A stretch of 64,000 nucleotides of DNA from Polynucleobacter sp. MWH-S4W17. GTDB taxonomy: Bacteria; Pseudomonadota; Gammaproteobacteria; Burkholderiales; Burkholderiaceae. The stretch is from contig NZ_CP061295.1 in assembly GCF_018687535.1 (NCBI RefSeq), positions 1,550,001-1,614,000 on the forward strand, in the 5' to 3' direction. Both the position numbers and the translations under genes were made by a program. This document shows positions 8,186 to 15,896 of the stretch, piece by piece. Each line of letters starts with the position of its first letter. Positions within the stretch are counted from its first letter, which is position 1. The notes beneath the pieces were generated by a model. That model was not told where the DNA came from. It saw nothing but the letters and a program-made list of their open reading frames with translations, and did not search any database.

Positions 8186-9319
8186 TTAAGAGATCTTGGT
8201 CCAGGCAGCTTTACCTGCATATTTCTTGACAGCAGCTTCATCGAACTCGAAACCCAGGCCAGAGGTTTTATGCAAAATCAAGTCCCCATTCTTAAATGTC
8301 AGCTGCTTATTGATCAATCTTCGGAAGTTCAGCACCTGATCATCTAAGAAGAATTCGACAAATCGTGCATTAGGCGTAGATGCCACCAATGGTGCATGCA
8401 AATCATGCATCCAGTGCGGGCAAACTATGACACCCTTCAAATCAGCGTATGCAGAAATTCTTCTCCACTCGGTAATACCTCCGCAGACAGCCGCATCAGA
8501 TTGCAGAATGGCAGCTCCACCAGCATCAATCAACTCTCTAAAACGCCAGCGTCCCGCCTCCATCTCACCGGTAGCAACGTTGATTTTGGTTTGGCGCGCC
8601 AAGGCAGCATGTAAATCAATCGCATCTGGAGAAAAAGGTTCTTCAATCCAATACGGGTTGTATGCTTCAAAGCGACGCACATACTCGAGAGCCGTAGGTA
8701 GATCGCGCCAGGCATTATTCGCATCAAGAGTGAGCAATACATTGTCACCTACCGCTTGGCGAGCCGCCTTTACACGCGCCTCCTCTTCCGATGGTGATAA
8801 ACGCCCCACCTTCATCTTGACTGCCTTAAAGCCCTGCTTTACGTAAGACTCCATTTCTTTGCCTAACTTGGCAGGCGTTTTACCTTCAAGATAGTAACCA
8901 CCACTAGCATAAGCTGGCACCCGATCATCAACCACTGAACCCAAGTATTGATGTAAAGGCAAACCAACTGAGCGTGCATTTAAATCCCACAAAGCCGTAT
9001 CCAAAATCGAGATGCCGCGCATTACTGCACCTGCACGACCTTGGAGAATAGATTCGTTATACATCTCCATCCAGAGACCTTCACTGCGGTGACTATTTTG
9101 GCCAATGAGTTTTGGCGCTAGCAATTGCTCAACGGCAAGTTTGGCAATATCTCCGCCGGCACTACCGACATAACAAAAGCCGATACCCTCATTACCATCC
9201 ATGCCACGAACTTTTACCAGGCAATAGTGACGCTCGGAAACAGTACGAGTCGAAAATGAAGTAACTTTATCCAAAGGCACTGCAACAGAGGCAACTTGGA
9301 TAGATTCAATAATCGGCAT
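8186..9319 (-). CDS. mandelate racemase/muconate lactonizing enzyme family protein (acid sugar dehydratase-like)
   Basis: A 377-residue enolase-superfamily enzyme with an N-terminal capping domain and a TIM barrel. Active-site residues of the mandelate racemase subgroup are all visible: KMK at 168-170, metal ligands D199 (LDANNAW), E226 or E227 (WIEEP) and E252 (GEMEAG), and the D275/H302 dyad (QSDAAVCGG, CPHWMHD). Such enzymes abstract a proton alpha to a carboxylate and usually dehydrate sugar acids or racemise hydroxy acids. It faces the TRAP operon across a shared terminator, and its product (a 2-keto-3-deoxy acid) would suit the DHDPS-family aldolase there. The pathway link is inferred; it has its own promoter. 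Confidence 0.87.
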   Translation of the reverse strand: MPIIESIQVASVAVPLDKVTSFSTRTVSERHYCLVKVRGMDGNEGIGFCYVGSAGGDIAKLAVEQLLAPKLIGQNSHRSEGLWMEMYNESILQGRAGAVMRGISILDTALWDLNARSVGLPLHQYLGSVVDDRVPAYASGGYYLEGKTPAKLGKEMESYVKQGFKAVKMKVGRLSPSEEEARVKAARQAVGDNVLLTLDANNAWRDLPTALEYVRRFEAYNPYWIEEPFSPDAIDLHAALARQTKINVATGEMEAGRWRFRELIDAGGAAILQSDAAVCGGITEWRRISAYADLKGVIVCPHWMHDLHAPLVASTPNARFVEFFLDDQVLNFRRLINKQLTFKNGDLILHKTSGLGFEFDEAAVKKYAGKAAWTKIS

Positions 9320-9414
9320 CTAAACTCCTTAATAAAAATTGATTGTATCGAGAATTTAATTTGCTAGTAGGGGCACGAACAATGATTAATTAGCCCGCTC
9401 CACTACAAATACAC

Positions 9415-9678
9415 ATGGCGAAAATGAGCCGAGTTGTTGATATCCGAACAGGTATCTTGTGAATTAGATTTGCTGCAAAGTTGATATATTCACTCTCCAA
9501 CATTCTCAAACCGCCAAGTTGTGCAACAAATTTAGTTAAAAGTGGCAAAACTGACATTGCTAAAGGTGCTGGTTTTAGAACTTGGCCAGCCGATGAGGCG
9601 GCCCTTGTAAAGAAAAATTATGAGCAAAGACTGAAAGTAGCCCTTGAAGTTCTCAAAACAGCCCCAGATCAAGATTAA
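9415..9678 (+). pseudogene. possible remnant: small reading frame interrupted by one in-frame stop
   Basis: From an ATG the frame reads MAKMSRVVDIRTGIL, meets a TGA at 9460-9462, then stays open for 72 codons to a TAA. The second part has no in-frame ATG or visible ribosome site; its only early start is a TTG at 9481. Its C-terminal half, GAGFRTWPADEAALVKKNYEQRL, is charged and protein-like. The whole would encode about 87 residues. It may be a decayed gene, a short TTG-started hypothetical protein, or chance. I do not recognise a family. Confidence 0.28.
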
Positions 9679-9693
9679 ATCTGATTTGCTGCA
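9467..9693. repeat. 11-bp direct repeat GATTTGCTGCA flanking the small frame
   Basis: Exact copies of GATTTGCTGCA occur at 9467-9477 and 9683-9693, bracketing most of the 3' part of the interrupted frame with 205 bp between them. This could mark a past insertion or deletion, two regulator sites, or coincidence. No transposase or terminal inverted repeats accompany it. Confidence 0.35.
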
Positions 9694-9743
9694 GCACAGC
9701 ATATTTATTCAGAGATGCTCTCACATTATTAGATAATTGAGGG

Positions 9744-11195
9744 GTGAATAAAAAAGCATCTCTTGGGTCCCTGTTTACTAAGGGGGTAATCATTTTGTCT
9801 GGCTGCGCCTTTCTTAGCTCAACTCCGGGCTTGGCTTATGCAGCTCAAGCCCAAAGTAGCCAAACCCAAAGCACAACCCAAGCGCGCAAGAAAATTATCG
9901 TTCAAACCAGCAGGCAGGTTGGCTTCAAAGATAAATCAGCGGGTACCGGCTCAAAAACCAATAGCATGAGCCTAAACCCATCGCTATTTCAGCGAAAAGC
10001 CCCAGATGAATTGATGCTCGATAGCGATGCAAACCTTGACTATCGAGTAGCCCAAGGATGTCTAAGACGTAATTTTAATGAAGATAGCCTGCCGGCTAGC
10101 GTAGGCATTGATAATCAGCAGTTCGCTGAATTCTTCAAAAATCAGACTAAAACATTTTTTGATCACATGCGTGGAGATTGCATCCCTTACGCGGTTGCCT
10201 TTGGAAGTCGTAATCGTTTCGACTCATTGAGCATCATGAATGGCCCAATCCAAGATAGTAAAACTGAAGTATGGACATTTACACCATCAGCTGTTGGTGG
10301 GTTTTTAATTCAGCAAGACTATCTCAAAGATGAGTCCAAGCGTTTAACCGAGATTCGCATTCCTTTAAGGGATGTTCTGTATGACACTCGAAAAGTAAGC
10401 GATCAATTGCCAGTTGAGCTGGTTTGGGAATTAAATTCCCTGATCAAGCAAATCTATCCTGAGGAAAATAATTCTCTCGAAAATACAAACAGCATTGTGC
10501 GCTTGATTGTTGACTTTGGCGATCGAGAAAGATGGGCGCAAATTTGGGCTGCTGAAATTATTGACCCCACCACCAAAGACGTTTATGCGAATGCTTTTTG
10601 GATGGAGCGCAATGATATTCCTGGAGGCTTCTTTACCGGAACCGGAGAATCACTAGAGCGCTCCTTCTGGACTAACCCATTAAGCTATCGCCGTATTTCT
10701 CGGGGAGTTGGCATGGTAAGAGCATCTTCGAGTAAGCGTAGTAAGAATCCTGCGTCAACAGTCCCAACCCAGGCGTCAGCAACAAAGCAACGCTATCGCG
10801 CCCACATGGGGATTGACTATGCTGCCCCAATCGGCACCCCCATTTTTAGTGTTGCCAATGGCAAAGTAGTGCACATAGGCTTTAGCGGTGCATTTGGAAA
10901 CTTAATTGTTTTAGAGCATCCAGGCAATTACCATACCTACTATGCACACTTGAGTGGTTACAACGTAGAGCTTGAGTTGGGTAACGAAGTGCGGCGCGGC
11001 TTGGAAATTGGCTACGTAGGAACAACCGGGAGATCAACGGGGCCACACCTTCATTTTGAATTAAGAAAAAATGGGGTTTATGTAGATCCTTATGGCTCCA
11101 AAACACAACTTGATTTATGGTCTATGCGTGATAACGAAAGCGGGCAACTGACTAGAGAGATGCTTCTACTAGGTAGCCCTATTAAGCGCAACTAA
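9744..11195 (+). CDS. M23 family metallopeptidase (LytM-like cell-wall endopeptidase)
   Basis: A 483-residue exported protein starting at GTG. The C-terminal domain is a LytM/M23 zinc peptidase: H354 and D358 in HMGIDYAAP, H402 in YAHLSGY, and H435/H437 in GPHLHFEL. Such enzymes cut peptide cross-links in peptidoglycan, or act as activators of amidases when zinc ligands are lost; here the ligands are intact. The N-terminus is export-type, and LSGC at 18-21 resembles a lipobox, so it may be an outer-membrane lipoprotein rather than cleaved after AYAAQA. Residues 90-320 form a domain I do not recognise that precedes the peptidase. It lies alone, ended by a terminator. Confidence 0.88.
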   Translation: MNKKASLGSLFTKGVIILSGCAFLSSTPGLAYAAQAQSSQTQSTTQARKKIIVQTSRQVGFKDKSAGTGSKTNSMSLNPSLFQRKAPDELMLDSDANLDYRVAQGCLRRNFNEDSLPASVGIDNQQFAEFFKNQTKTFFDHMRGDCIPYAVAFGSRNRFDSLSIMNGPIQDSKTEVWTFTPSAVGGFLIQQDYLKDESKRLTEIRIPLRDVLYDTRKVSDQLPVELVWELNSLIKQIYPEENNSLENTNSIVRLIVDFGDRERWAQIWAAEIIDPTTKDVYANAFWMERNDIPGGFFTGTGESLERSFWTNPLSYRRISRGVGMVRASSSKRSKNPASTVPTQASATKQRYRAHMGIDYAAPIGTPIFSVANGKVVHIGFSGAFGNLIVLEHPGNYHTYYAHLSGYNVELELGNEVRRGLEIGYVGTTGRSTGPHLHFELRKNGVYVDPYGSKTQLDLWSMRDNESGQLTREMLLLGSPIKRN

Positions 11196-11222
11196 ATACA
11201 TTCAAGAATGCTGCTGCAATAA

Positions 11223-11246
11223 AAAAGGGTCCAATTGGACCCTTTT
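11223..11246. terminator. bidirectional rho-independent terminator
   Basis: AAAAGGGTCC and GGACCCTTTT form a perfect 10-bp stem with an AATT loop between the convergent M23 peptidase and universal stress protein genes. The A and T arms provide tracts on both strands. Confidence 0.9.
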
Positions 11247-11264
11247 AACTTGAGGCTAAGCAAA

Positions 11265-11705
11265 TTAACCCAGAACTAATACTGGCAATGTGGAATGCAC
11301 AATGACTTCATGAGTCTCGCTACCTAACAGGATCCCTTTGATGCCTGTACGCTTATGAGACGCCATCACAATCACATCCACTTTCGCTTTTTTTGCGCCA
11401 GCCAAAATACCTTCAGATAGGTTGCTATTTTCAATGTGAAGACTTTTCACCTTAGCGCCAGCTCCCAGTGCGGTTGTCGACCTCTTAAACACATCCTGCG
11501 CATAAGCTGCACAAGCTTCTGTGTGCTGTTTCTTCGAAATTCCATAACCCATGGTGCTATCTGAATAAACCATCGGAGGCGTAGGATCAGAAACATATAC
11601 CAACGTAATTGCAGCGCCATCTGCCTTAGCAAGTGCGGCGACTTTCTTTAAAGATTTTTTGCTGACATCTGAACCGTCTACTGGCACCAATAAATGCTTA
11701 AACAT
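11265..11705 (-). CDS. universal stress protein, UspA family
   Basis: A 146-residue single-domain UspA protein. It begins MFKHLLVPVDGSDVSKKSLKK, with the family's first beta strand and DGS loop, and ends with the nucleotide-binding pattern seen in SHKRTGIKGILLGSETHEVIVHS, matching the G-x2-G-x9-G(S/T) signature of ATP-binding members. UspA proteins are cytoplasmic and accumulate in starvation, oxidative or oxygen-limitation stress. It is transcribed alone, divergent from the DUF2177 gene. No FNR box was found in front of it, though related genes are often oxygen-regulated. Confidence 0.92.
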   Translation of the reverse strand: MFKHLLVPVDGSDVSKKSLKKVAALAKADGAAITLVYVSDPTPPMVYSDSTMGYGISKKQHTEACAAYAQDVFKRSTTALGAGAKVKSLHIENSNLSEGILAGAKKAKVDVIVMASHKRTGIKGILLGSETHEVIVHSTLPVLVLG

Positions 11706-11791
11706 GTTGACTCCCTTTAAATTGAACTACTCATTTGCTCTTTCCATCATAATACTTATTATTAGTCCATAAAAGAATAAAGGTAACTTAA

Positions 11792-12193
11792 TTGCTCAAG
11801 AATTTTGCCATTTACCTCTCATTTTTAATTGCCCTTATTGCAATCGATTTGGTATGGCTTTTGGGTATCGCAAAGAATCTCTATCGCAATGAGATGGGTG
11901 ACTTAATGGCCAGCGAACCCAAGCTTATAGCTGGGCTTGCGTTCTACCTGCTTTATGCATTAGGCGTCTGCATTTTTGTAATTGTTCCGGCGCTATCAAA
12001 ACAGTCCTGGATATATGCACTGCAATATGGCGCTTTGTTTGGTCTATTTTGTTATATGACCTACGACCTCACCAATCTGGCGGTGGTTAGAAACTTTCCA
12101 ACACAATTGGCTTTCATTGATATTGCATGGGGCAGTTTTGTTACCGCCTTGTGTGCGAGTTTTGCTTACTGGGTTGGCAACCGTATCTCTTAG
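11792..12193 (+). CDS. DUF2177 family membrane protein
   Basis: A 133-residue protein of four predicted transmembrane helices with the DUF2177 pattern: IALIAIDLVWLLGIAKNLYRNEMGDLM near the start, LYALGVCIFVIVPAL, then FGLFCYMTYDLTNLAVVRNFP and a last helix containing DIAWGS. Translation starts at TTG; no better ATG is available without losing the conserved first helix. The family has no established function. The SulP gene begins 20 bp downstream on the same strand, so the two may be co-transcribed. Confidence 0.82.
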   Translation: MLKNFAIYLSFLIALIAIDLVWLLGIAKNLYRNEMGDLMASEPKLIAGLAFYLLYALGVCIFVIVPALSKQSWIYALQYGALFGLFCYMTYDLTNLAVVRNFPTQLAFIDIAWGSFVTALCASFAYWVGNRIS

Positions 12194-12213
12194 GCCATTG
12201 AAACATTCATCTT

Positions 12214-13839
12214 ATGTTTTTTCGCCCCCGACTTTTTGACTCATTTTCTGGCTATAGCCGCGCCCTTTTCACTAAGGATGTTTTTGCTGGATTAACAGTT
12301 GGGATTGTTGCACTCCCATTGGCCATGGCTTTTGCAATTGCCAGCGGACTTAAACCCCAAGCAGGCATTTTCACTGCCATTATTGCTGGCGGGCTCATCT
12401 CTTTACTTGGAGGTAGCCGCGTACAAATTGGCGGACCGGCCGGAGCCTTCATCGTCATTGTTTACGGCATTGTGGAGCGCTATGGCATTCCCAATTTATT
12501 ACTAGCAACCGCCATGTCAGGAGTATTTTTATTTTTGATGGGAGTATTTCGTCTTGGAACGCTAGTGCGCTTTATTCCGATTGCAGTCATTGTGGGCTTT
12601 ACCAATGGCATTGCCTTTTTGATTGGACTATCGCAAGTCAAAGATTTCTTCGGACTTCAAATCGAAAAAATGCCGGCTCAATTTTTTCAATCAGTGCATG
12701 CGCTCTACTTAGCAGCGGACACCTTTAACCCCATTGCGCTTGGTTTAGCTTGTGGGAGTCTTGCCTTACTCATTTTATGGAAGATATTTCAGGATCGCTT
12801 AGGATGGCTCTCCCACCTTCCTGGCACAGTGGTAGCAATGGTAGTGGCAACGATCGTTACCAGTATTTTTAATTTACCAGTAGATACGATTGGTAGTCGC
12901 TTTGGCGGCATCCCTTCAGGGCTCCCCGCTTTTGAATGGATTCCGATAAGCTGGGATAGCGCTCAATACATGGTGGCACCAGCCTTAACACTTGCCCTAT
13001 TGGGTGCTATTGAATCCTTGCTATGCGCGCGCATTTCCGATGGCCTCATTCATGATCGCCATGAGTCAAATCAAGAGCTAGTAGCTCAGGGCATTGCTAA
13101 TTTCACTATTCCATTTTTTGGTGGCATGCCAGCGACCGGTACGATTGCCCGCACAGTAACCAACATAGAGAGTGGCGGCTCTACGCCTATCGCCGGAATC
13201 GTACATGCGACAACTTTACTAATCATCGTTTTGTTTGCAGCGCCCCTTGCCAAGAACATTCCCCTAGCTAGTCTTGCGGCAATCTTGATGTATGTGGCCT
13301 GGAATATGGGGGATTGGCAGAAGTTTATTGATCTCAAGCAATTCCGCTTACCGTATCGAATCACCATCTTAAGTGTCTTTATTCTCACTGTTGTACTGGA
13401 TCTCACGATTGCTGTAGAGGTAGGTTTGCTGCTCGCCTTTATAACCTTCATTTACCGAATCTCCAGCCTATCGCGTTGCGAGCCTGCTCTAGCTAGTGAT
13501 TACCCAGGATTGAATAATCAACAAGGTCGAATCGATGCTTATCGAATTCATGGTGCCATCTTTTTTGGGGCAGTAAAACTCCTCGAAAAGATTGAGGCGA
13601 ATTTACCCTCACAAACCCTCTTGTTAGATCTAAAGAACGTCATCTACATTGATACTTCAGGCATGGATACGATTATGGAGCTGGCACATCTGTGCAAGAT
13701 TCGTAATATTCGATTAATTATTTGCGGCTTAGCGCATCAACCATTAGAGATGGCAGAGCGCAGTGAATTTCTATCGACGCTACCGCAAGCTTCTTTCTAT
13801 CCAGATCTGAGCGCCGGCATAGAAGCAGCAACAGCTTAA
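12214..13839 (+). CDS. SulP family inorganic anion transporter with STAS domain
   Basis: A 541-residue SulP/SLC26 protein. The membrane part has the signature PLAMAFAIASGLKPQAGIFTAI near residues 35-55, then GSRVQIGGPAGAF and about a dozen hydrophobic helices; the last 105 residues form a cytoplasmic STAS domain (AIFFGAVKLLEKIEANLP followed by LLLDLKNVIYIDTSGMDTI). SulP proteins import sulfate, bicarbonate or dicarboxylates with Na+ or H+. No sulfate-assimilation or carbonic anhydrase gene is adjacent, so the anion cannot be assigned. It ends 7 bp from the convergent TauE/SafE gene. Confidence 0.92.
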   Translation: MFFRPRLFDSFSGYSRALFTKDVFAGLTVGIVALPLAMAFAIASGLKPQAGIFTAIIAGGLISLLGGSRVQIGGPAGAFIVIVYGIVERYGIPNLLLATAMSGVFLFLMGVFRLGTLVRFIPIAVIVGFTNGIAFLIGLSQVKDFFGLQIEKMPAQFFQSVHALYLAADTFNPIALGLACGSLALLILWKIFQDRLGWLSHLPGTVVAMVVATIVTSIFNLPVDTIGSRFGGIPSGLPAFEWIPISWDSAQYMVAPALTLALLGAIESLLCARISDGLIHDRHESNQELVAQGIANFTIPFFGGMPATGTIARTVTNIESGGSTPIAGIVHATTLLIIVLFAAPLAKNIPLASLAAILMYVAWNMGDWQKFIDLKQFRLPYRITILSVFILTVVLDLTIAVEVGLLLAFITFIYRISSLSRCEPALASDYPGLNNQQGRIDAYRIHGAIFFGAVKLLEKIEANLPSQTLLLDLKNVIYIDTSGMDTIMELAHLCKIRNIRLIICGLAHQPLEMAERSEFLSTLPQASFYPDLSAGIEAATA

Positions 13840-13846
13840 GAGCAAC

Positions 13847-14566
13847 TTAAGAAATACAGAAGCCACCTTTTAATAAGGCTTCTGGCAATACCCAGGCACG
13901 ATACATACCAAAGCCGCCTGCAATCAATAGAAGTGCAGCAGCCAAATACCTCACCCATAGATATTGCCCAAACTGAGTCAGTACCGCTGAAAATTTAGAG
14001 ATCAGTAATAGGTTAGGCAATGTACCCAAACCAAATGCCAACATCAGTGCGGCACCAGTTGCTATATCACCAGATAAAAAGGCGAGTGGTAAAACGCTAT
14101 AGACCAATCCACAGGGCACCAAACCCCATAGCATGCCGCTAAACCAACGCGAAGGGCCGCTAGCCATAGCACCCAAGTATTTAGCCCAATAAGCTGCAAT
14201 TTTTGCGCTTAACCATTTGCCGCCAAGTAGACCTTCTGACTTGCTTATTCTGAGTAGACGTATACCCATCAGAATTAAGATCAGGGAGGTTAAAGCAAAT
14301 AAGGGGCGCTGGATTGGAATGAGGTTTTGCTGCCAAACAACCACCCCTACTGACGCGGCAAGAGCGCCCAATAAGACATAAGTTGTGACGCGCCCCAAAT
14401 GCATGATTAATTGGAGGTAAAAAAGCTCAGATTTTGGTCTTAGAGGGGTCTCCAGGGCTTTGGGCCGCTCTATGGCAGCTGCTATCCCACCGCACATCAG
14501 AGCACAGTGCCAGCCACTCACAAGAGCGCCCAGAAAGACCGCAACGAGTAAGCTAGTTGTCAGCAT
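13847..14566 (-). CDS. TauE/SafE-like membrane protein (cytochrome oxidase cluster type)
   Basis: A 239-residue polytopic membrane protein with about six helices. The start, VFLGALVSGWHCALMCGGIAAA, has the HCxxMCGG motif of a subgroup often filed as sulfite exporter TauE/SafE or UreH-like and commonly placed beside fnr and cco genes in betaproteobacteria. The paired histidine, cysteine and methionine residues suggest handling of copper or another metal for oxidase assembly rather than sulfite export; that is inference from position and motif. It is divergent from the FNR gene with a 76-bp gap. Confidence 0.78.
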   Translation of the reverse strand: MLTTSLLVAVFLGALVSGWHCALMCGGIAAAIERPKALETPLRPKSELFYLQLIMHLGRVTTYVLLGALAASVGVVVWQQNLIPIQRPLFALTSLILILMGIRLLRISKSEGLLGGKWLSAKIAAYWAKYLGAMASGPSRWFSGMLWGLVPCGLVYSVLPLAFLSGDIATGAALMLAFGLGTLPNLLLISKFSAVLTQFGQYLWVRYLAAALLLIAGGFGMYRAWVLPEALLKGGFCIS

Positions 14567-14618
14567 GAAATCAACAGAAAATAGGTAAAAGCCATAATCT
14601 TCATGCTTATAGAATAAA

Positions 14619-14635
14619 CTGATCCCATAGATCAG
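14619..14635. promoter_or_regulatory. inverted repeat just before the FNR start codon
   Basis: CTGATC and GATCAG form a perfect 6-bp inverted repeat around CCATA, ending 7 bp before the ATG. It resembles but does not match an FNR box, because the TGAT/ATCA half-sites are too far apart. No Shine-Dalgarno sequence is seen here, so it could act as an operator for autoregulation or as an mRNA hairpin at the start site. Confidence 0.4.
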
Positions 14636-14642
14636 CCCTAAT

Positions 14643-15413
14643 ATGAACTACAAACCTACCGATAGCCCAACCAGCAAATGCTCTGTATGCGTACTGGGTC
14701 AGTTTTGCCTTCCGGTTGGATTAAATAGTAACGAAGTTTCCCAGATCGATACCTTAGTTAAAGAGCGTGTTCATCTTCAAAAAGGTGAAAGCCTTTATCG
14801 TCACGGCGACCCACTCAGTTCTGTATATAGCGTGCGCTTTGGCACTCTTAAAACAGAGTTCTGCCTGCAAGACGGTCGACAACAAGTGATTGGCTTTCAT
14901 CTGCCCGGTGAAATTCTAGGTCTTGATGGCATTGGTGAAGGACATTATCAGTCTGATGCGATTGCACTTGAAGAAAGTGAAGTCTGCATTATTCGTTACG
15001 ATGCTTTTGAAGATTTGGCTCGGCAGATCCCTGTATTGCAAAATCAGTTCCACAAAATAATGAGTCGTGAGCTGACTCAAGATCAGCGTCACCTACTGTC
15101 ACTTGGCACGATGCGTGCAGAAGAAAGATTGGCAGCCTTTTTATTGAGCCTCTCGCAACGTCTTGCTGCACGCGGCTATTTAAATAATGAATTTGACTTA
15201 CGTATGAGCCGCAATGATATTGGCAGCTATCTTGGGATTCAGATTGAAACCGTTAGTCGCATGCTTTCACGCTTTGCAGAGTCGGGCCTCATTCAAATTA
15301 AACAACGCCACATCAAACTCATCGATATGAATGGGCTTTACGAACTAGCAGGAATTCCAAACCCAGATCGCCACGGCTGCGCAAGCCCTGAAATTCCAAT
15401 CAAACAGGCTTAA
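14643..15413 (+). CDS. fnr: FNR-type oxygen-sensing Crp/Fnr transcriptional regulator
   Basis: A 256-residue regulator with the complete set of FNR iron-sulfur cysteines: C13, C16 and C22 (CSVCVLGQFC) plus C116, so it should carry an oxygen-labile [4Fe-4S] cluster. The cyclic-nucleotide-binding-like beta barrel spans about 40-150, and the C-terminal helix-turn-helix contains IETVSRMLSRF (203-213), where E203, S206 and R207 match the residues that read TTGAT half-sites. It lies between oxidase-cluster genes and a perfect FNR site precedes ccoN, so it most likely activates the cbb3 operon at low oxygen. Its last 4 bp overlap the convergent small membrane-protein gene. Confidence 0.93.
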   Translation: MNYKPTDSPTSKCSVCVLGQFCLPVGLNSNEVSQIDTLVKERVHLQKGESLYRHGDPLSSVYSVRFGTLKTEFCLQDGRQQVIGFHLPGEILGLDGIGEGHYQSDAIALEESEVCIIRYDAFEDLARQIPVLQNQFHKIMSRELTQDQRHLLSLGTMRAEERLAAFLLSLSQRLAARGYLNNEFDLRMSRNDIGSYLGIQIETVSRMLSRFAESGLIQIKQRHIKLIDMNGLYELAGIPNPDRHGCASPEIPIKQA

Positions 15414-15670
15414 ATTAAGCCGCGGTCGATTTCCTTGCTATCGGGTGACTCAATCCCGGGCAGAATATAAGCAGTCAACGCGCTGGACGCCGCACAGAAG
15501 GTCCAGATCACAAAAAATCCAATGGTATAGATGCCCTCATCAGAAATATCTGGGTGATAACCAAAAAATAAAAGGTCTTGTGGGTGGATCACAGTAAATA
15601 ACAAGCCCTCTGCCATACCGGCCACCAAAAATGAGGGCCACAAAATCCAGATTAGTAGGCGGTACTTCAT
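15410..15670 (-). CDS. small membrane protein of the cbb3 oxidase cluster
   Basis: An 86-residue protein with two hydrophobic segments (IWILWPSFLVAGMAEGLLF and IYTIGFFVIWTFCAASSALTAYIL) and a charged tail. I do not recognise a named family with confidence; similar small two-helix proteins sit at the end of cco clusters in Burkholderiales. The start codon overlaps the stop of the fixH-like gene by 4 bp (ATGA), so it is translated with the oxidase assembly genes and probably serves them. It is the last gene of that run and meets the fnr gene tail to tail. Confidence 0.7.
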   Translation of the reverse strand: MKYRLLIWILWPSFLVAGMAEGLLFTVIHPQDLLFFGYHPDISDEGIYTIGFFVIWTFCAASSALTAYILPGIESPDSKEIDRGLI

Positions 15671-15870
15671 TTTGTTGCCTGCGTATCTTTAATCTGTTCA
15701 ACTTTTAAGCCCTGTTTCACAACGCCATCACGCAATGGCTTATCTGCATATAGATTTACAGCTAAGTAAATAGTAATAGCGCAGCCAATCATGGCGACAG
15801 CTGGTCCGCTAATTAAAAGCCATGGCCATAGTTGCTTGAACCAGGGTTTAGTAGTTTGTTGCTCTGTCAT
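15667..15870 (-). CDS. ccoH: FixH family protein (cbb3 oxidase assembly)
   Basis: A 67-residue protein with one transmembrane helix: PWFKQLWPWLLISGPAVAMIG then AITIYLAVNLYADKPLRDG, matching the N-terminal part of FixH/CcoH, which carries one anchor helix and acts in assembly of the cbb3 oxidase with CcoGIS. Full FixH proteins are longer (about 150 residues) with a periplasmic domain, so this is the short form seen in some betaproteobacteria. An upstream in-frame ATG would add five residues; the GGAGAGG sequence is best spaced for the start chosen here. It follows ccoG by 26 bp. Confidence 0.75.
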   Translation of the reverse strand: MTEQQTTKPWFKQLWPWLLISGPAVAMIGCAITIYLAVNLYADKPLRDGVVKQGLKVEQIKDTQATK

Positions 15871-15896
15871 ATCCATCCTCTCCATTGCCTTCTAGC

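Larger units (their letters stand above)
9320..9743. other. 424-bp gap with a possible gene remnant and a short direct repeat
   Basis: This is the only stretch longer than 300 bp without a confident gene. It holds the interrupted reading frame and the 11-bp repeat described separately. I see no hairpin terminator, no tRNA-like fold and no recognisable protein motif elsewhere in it. The left end must include the promoter of the dehydratase gene and the right end that of the M23 peptidase. Confidence 0.6.
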
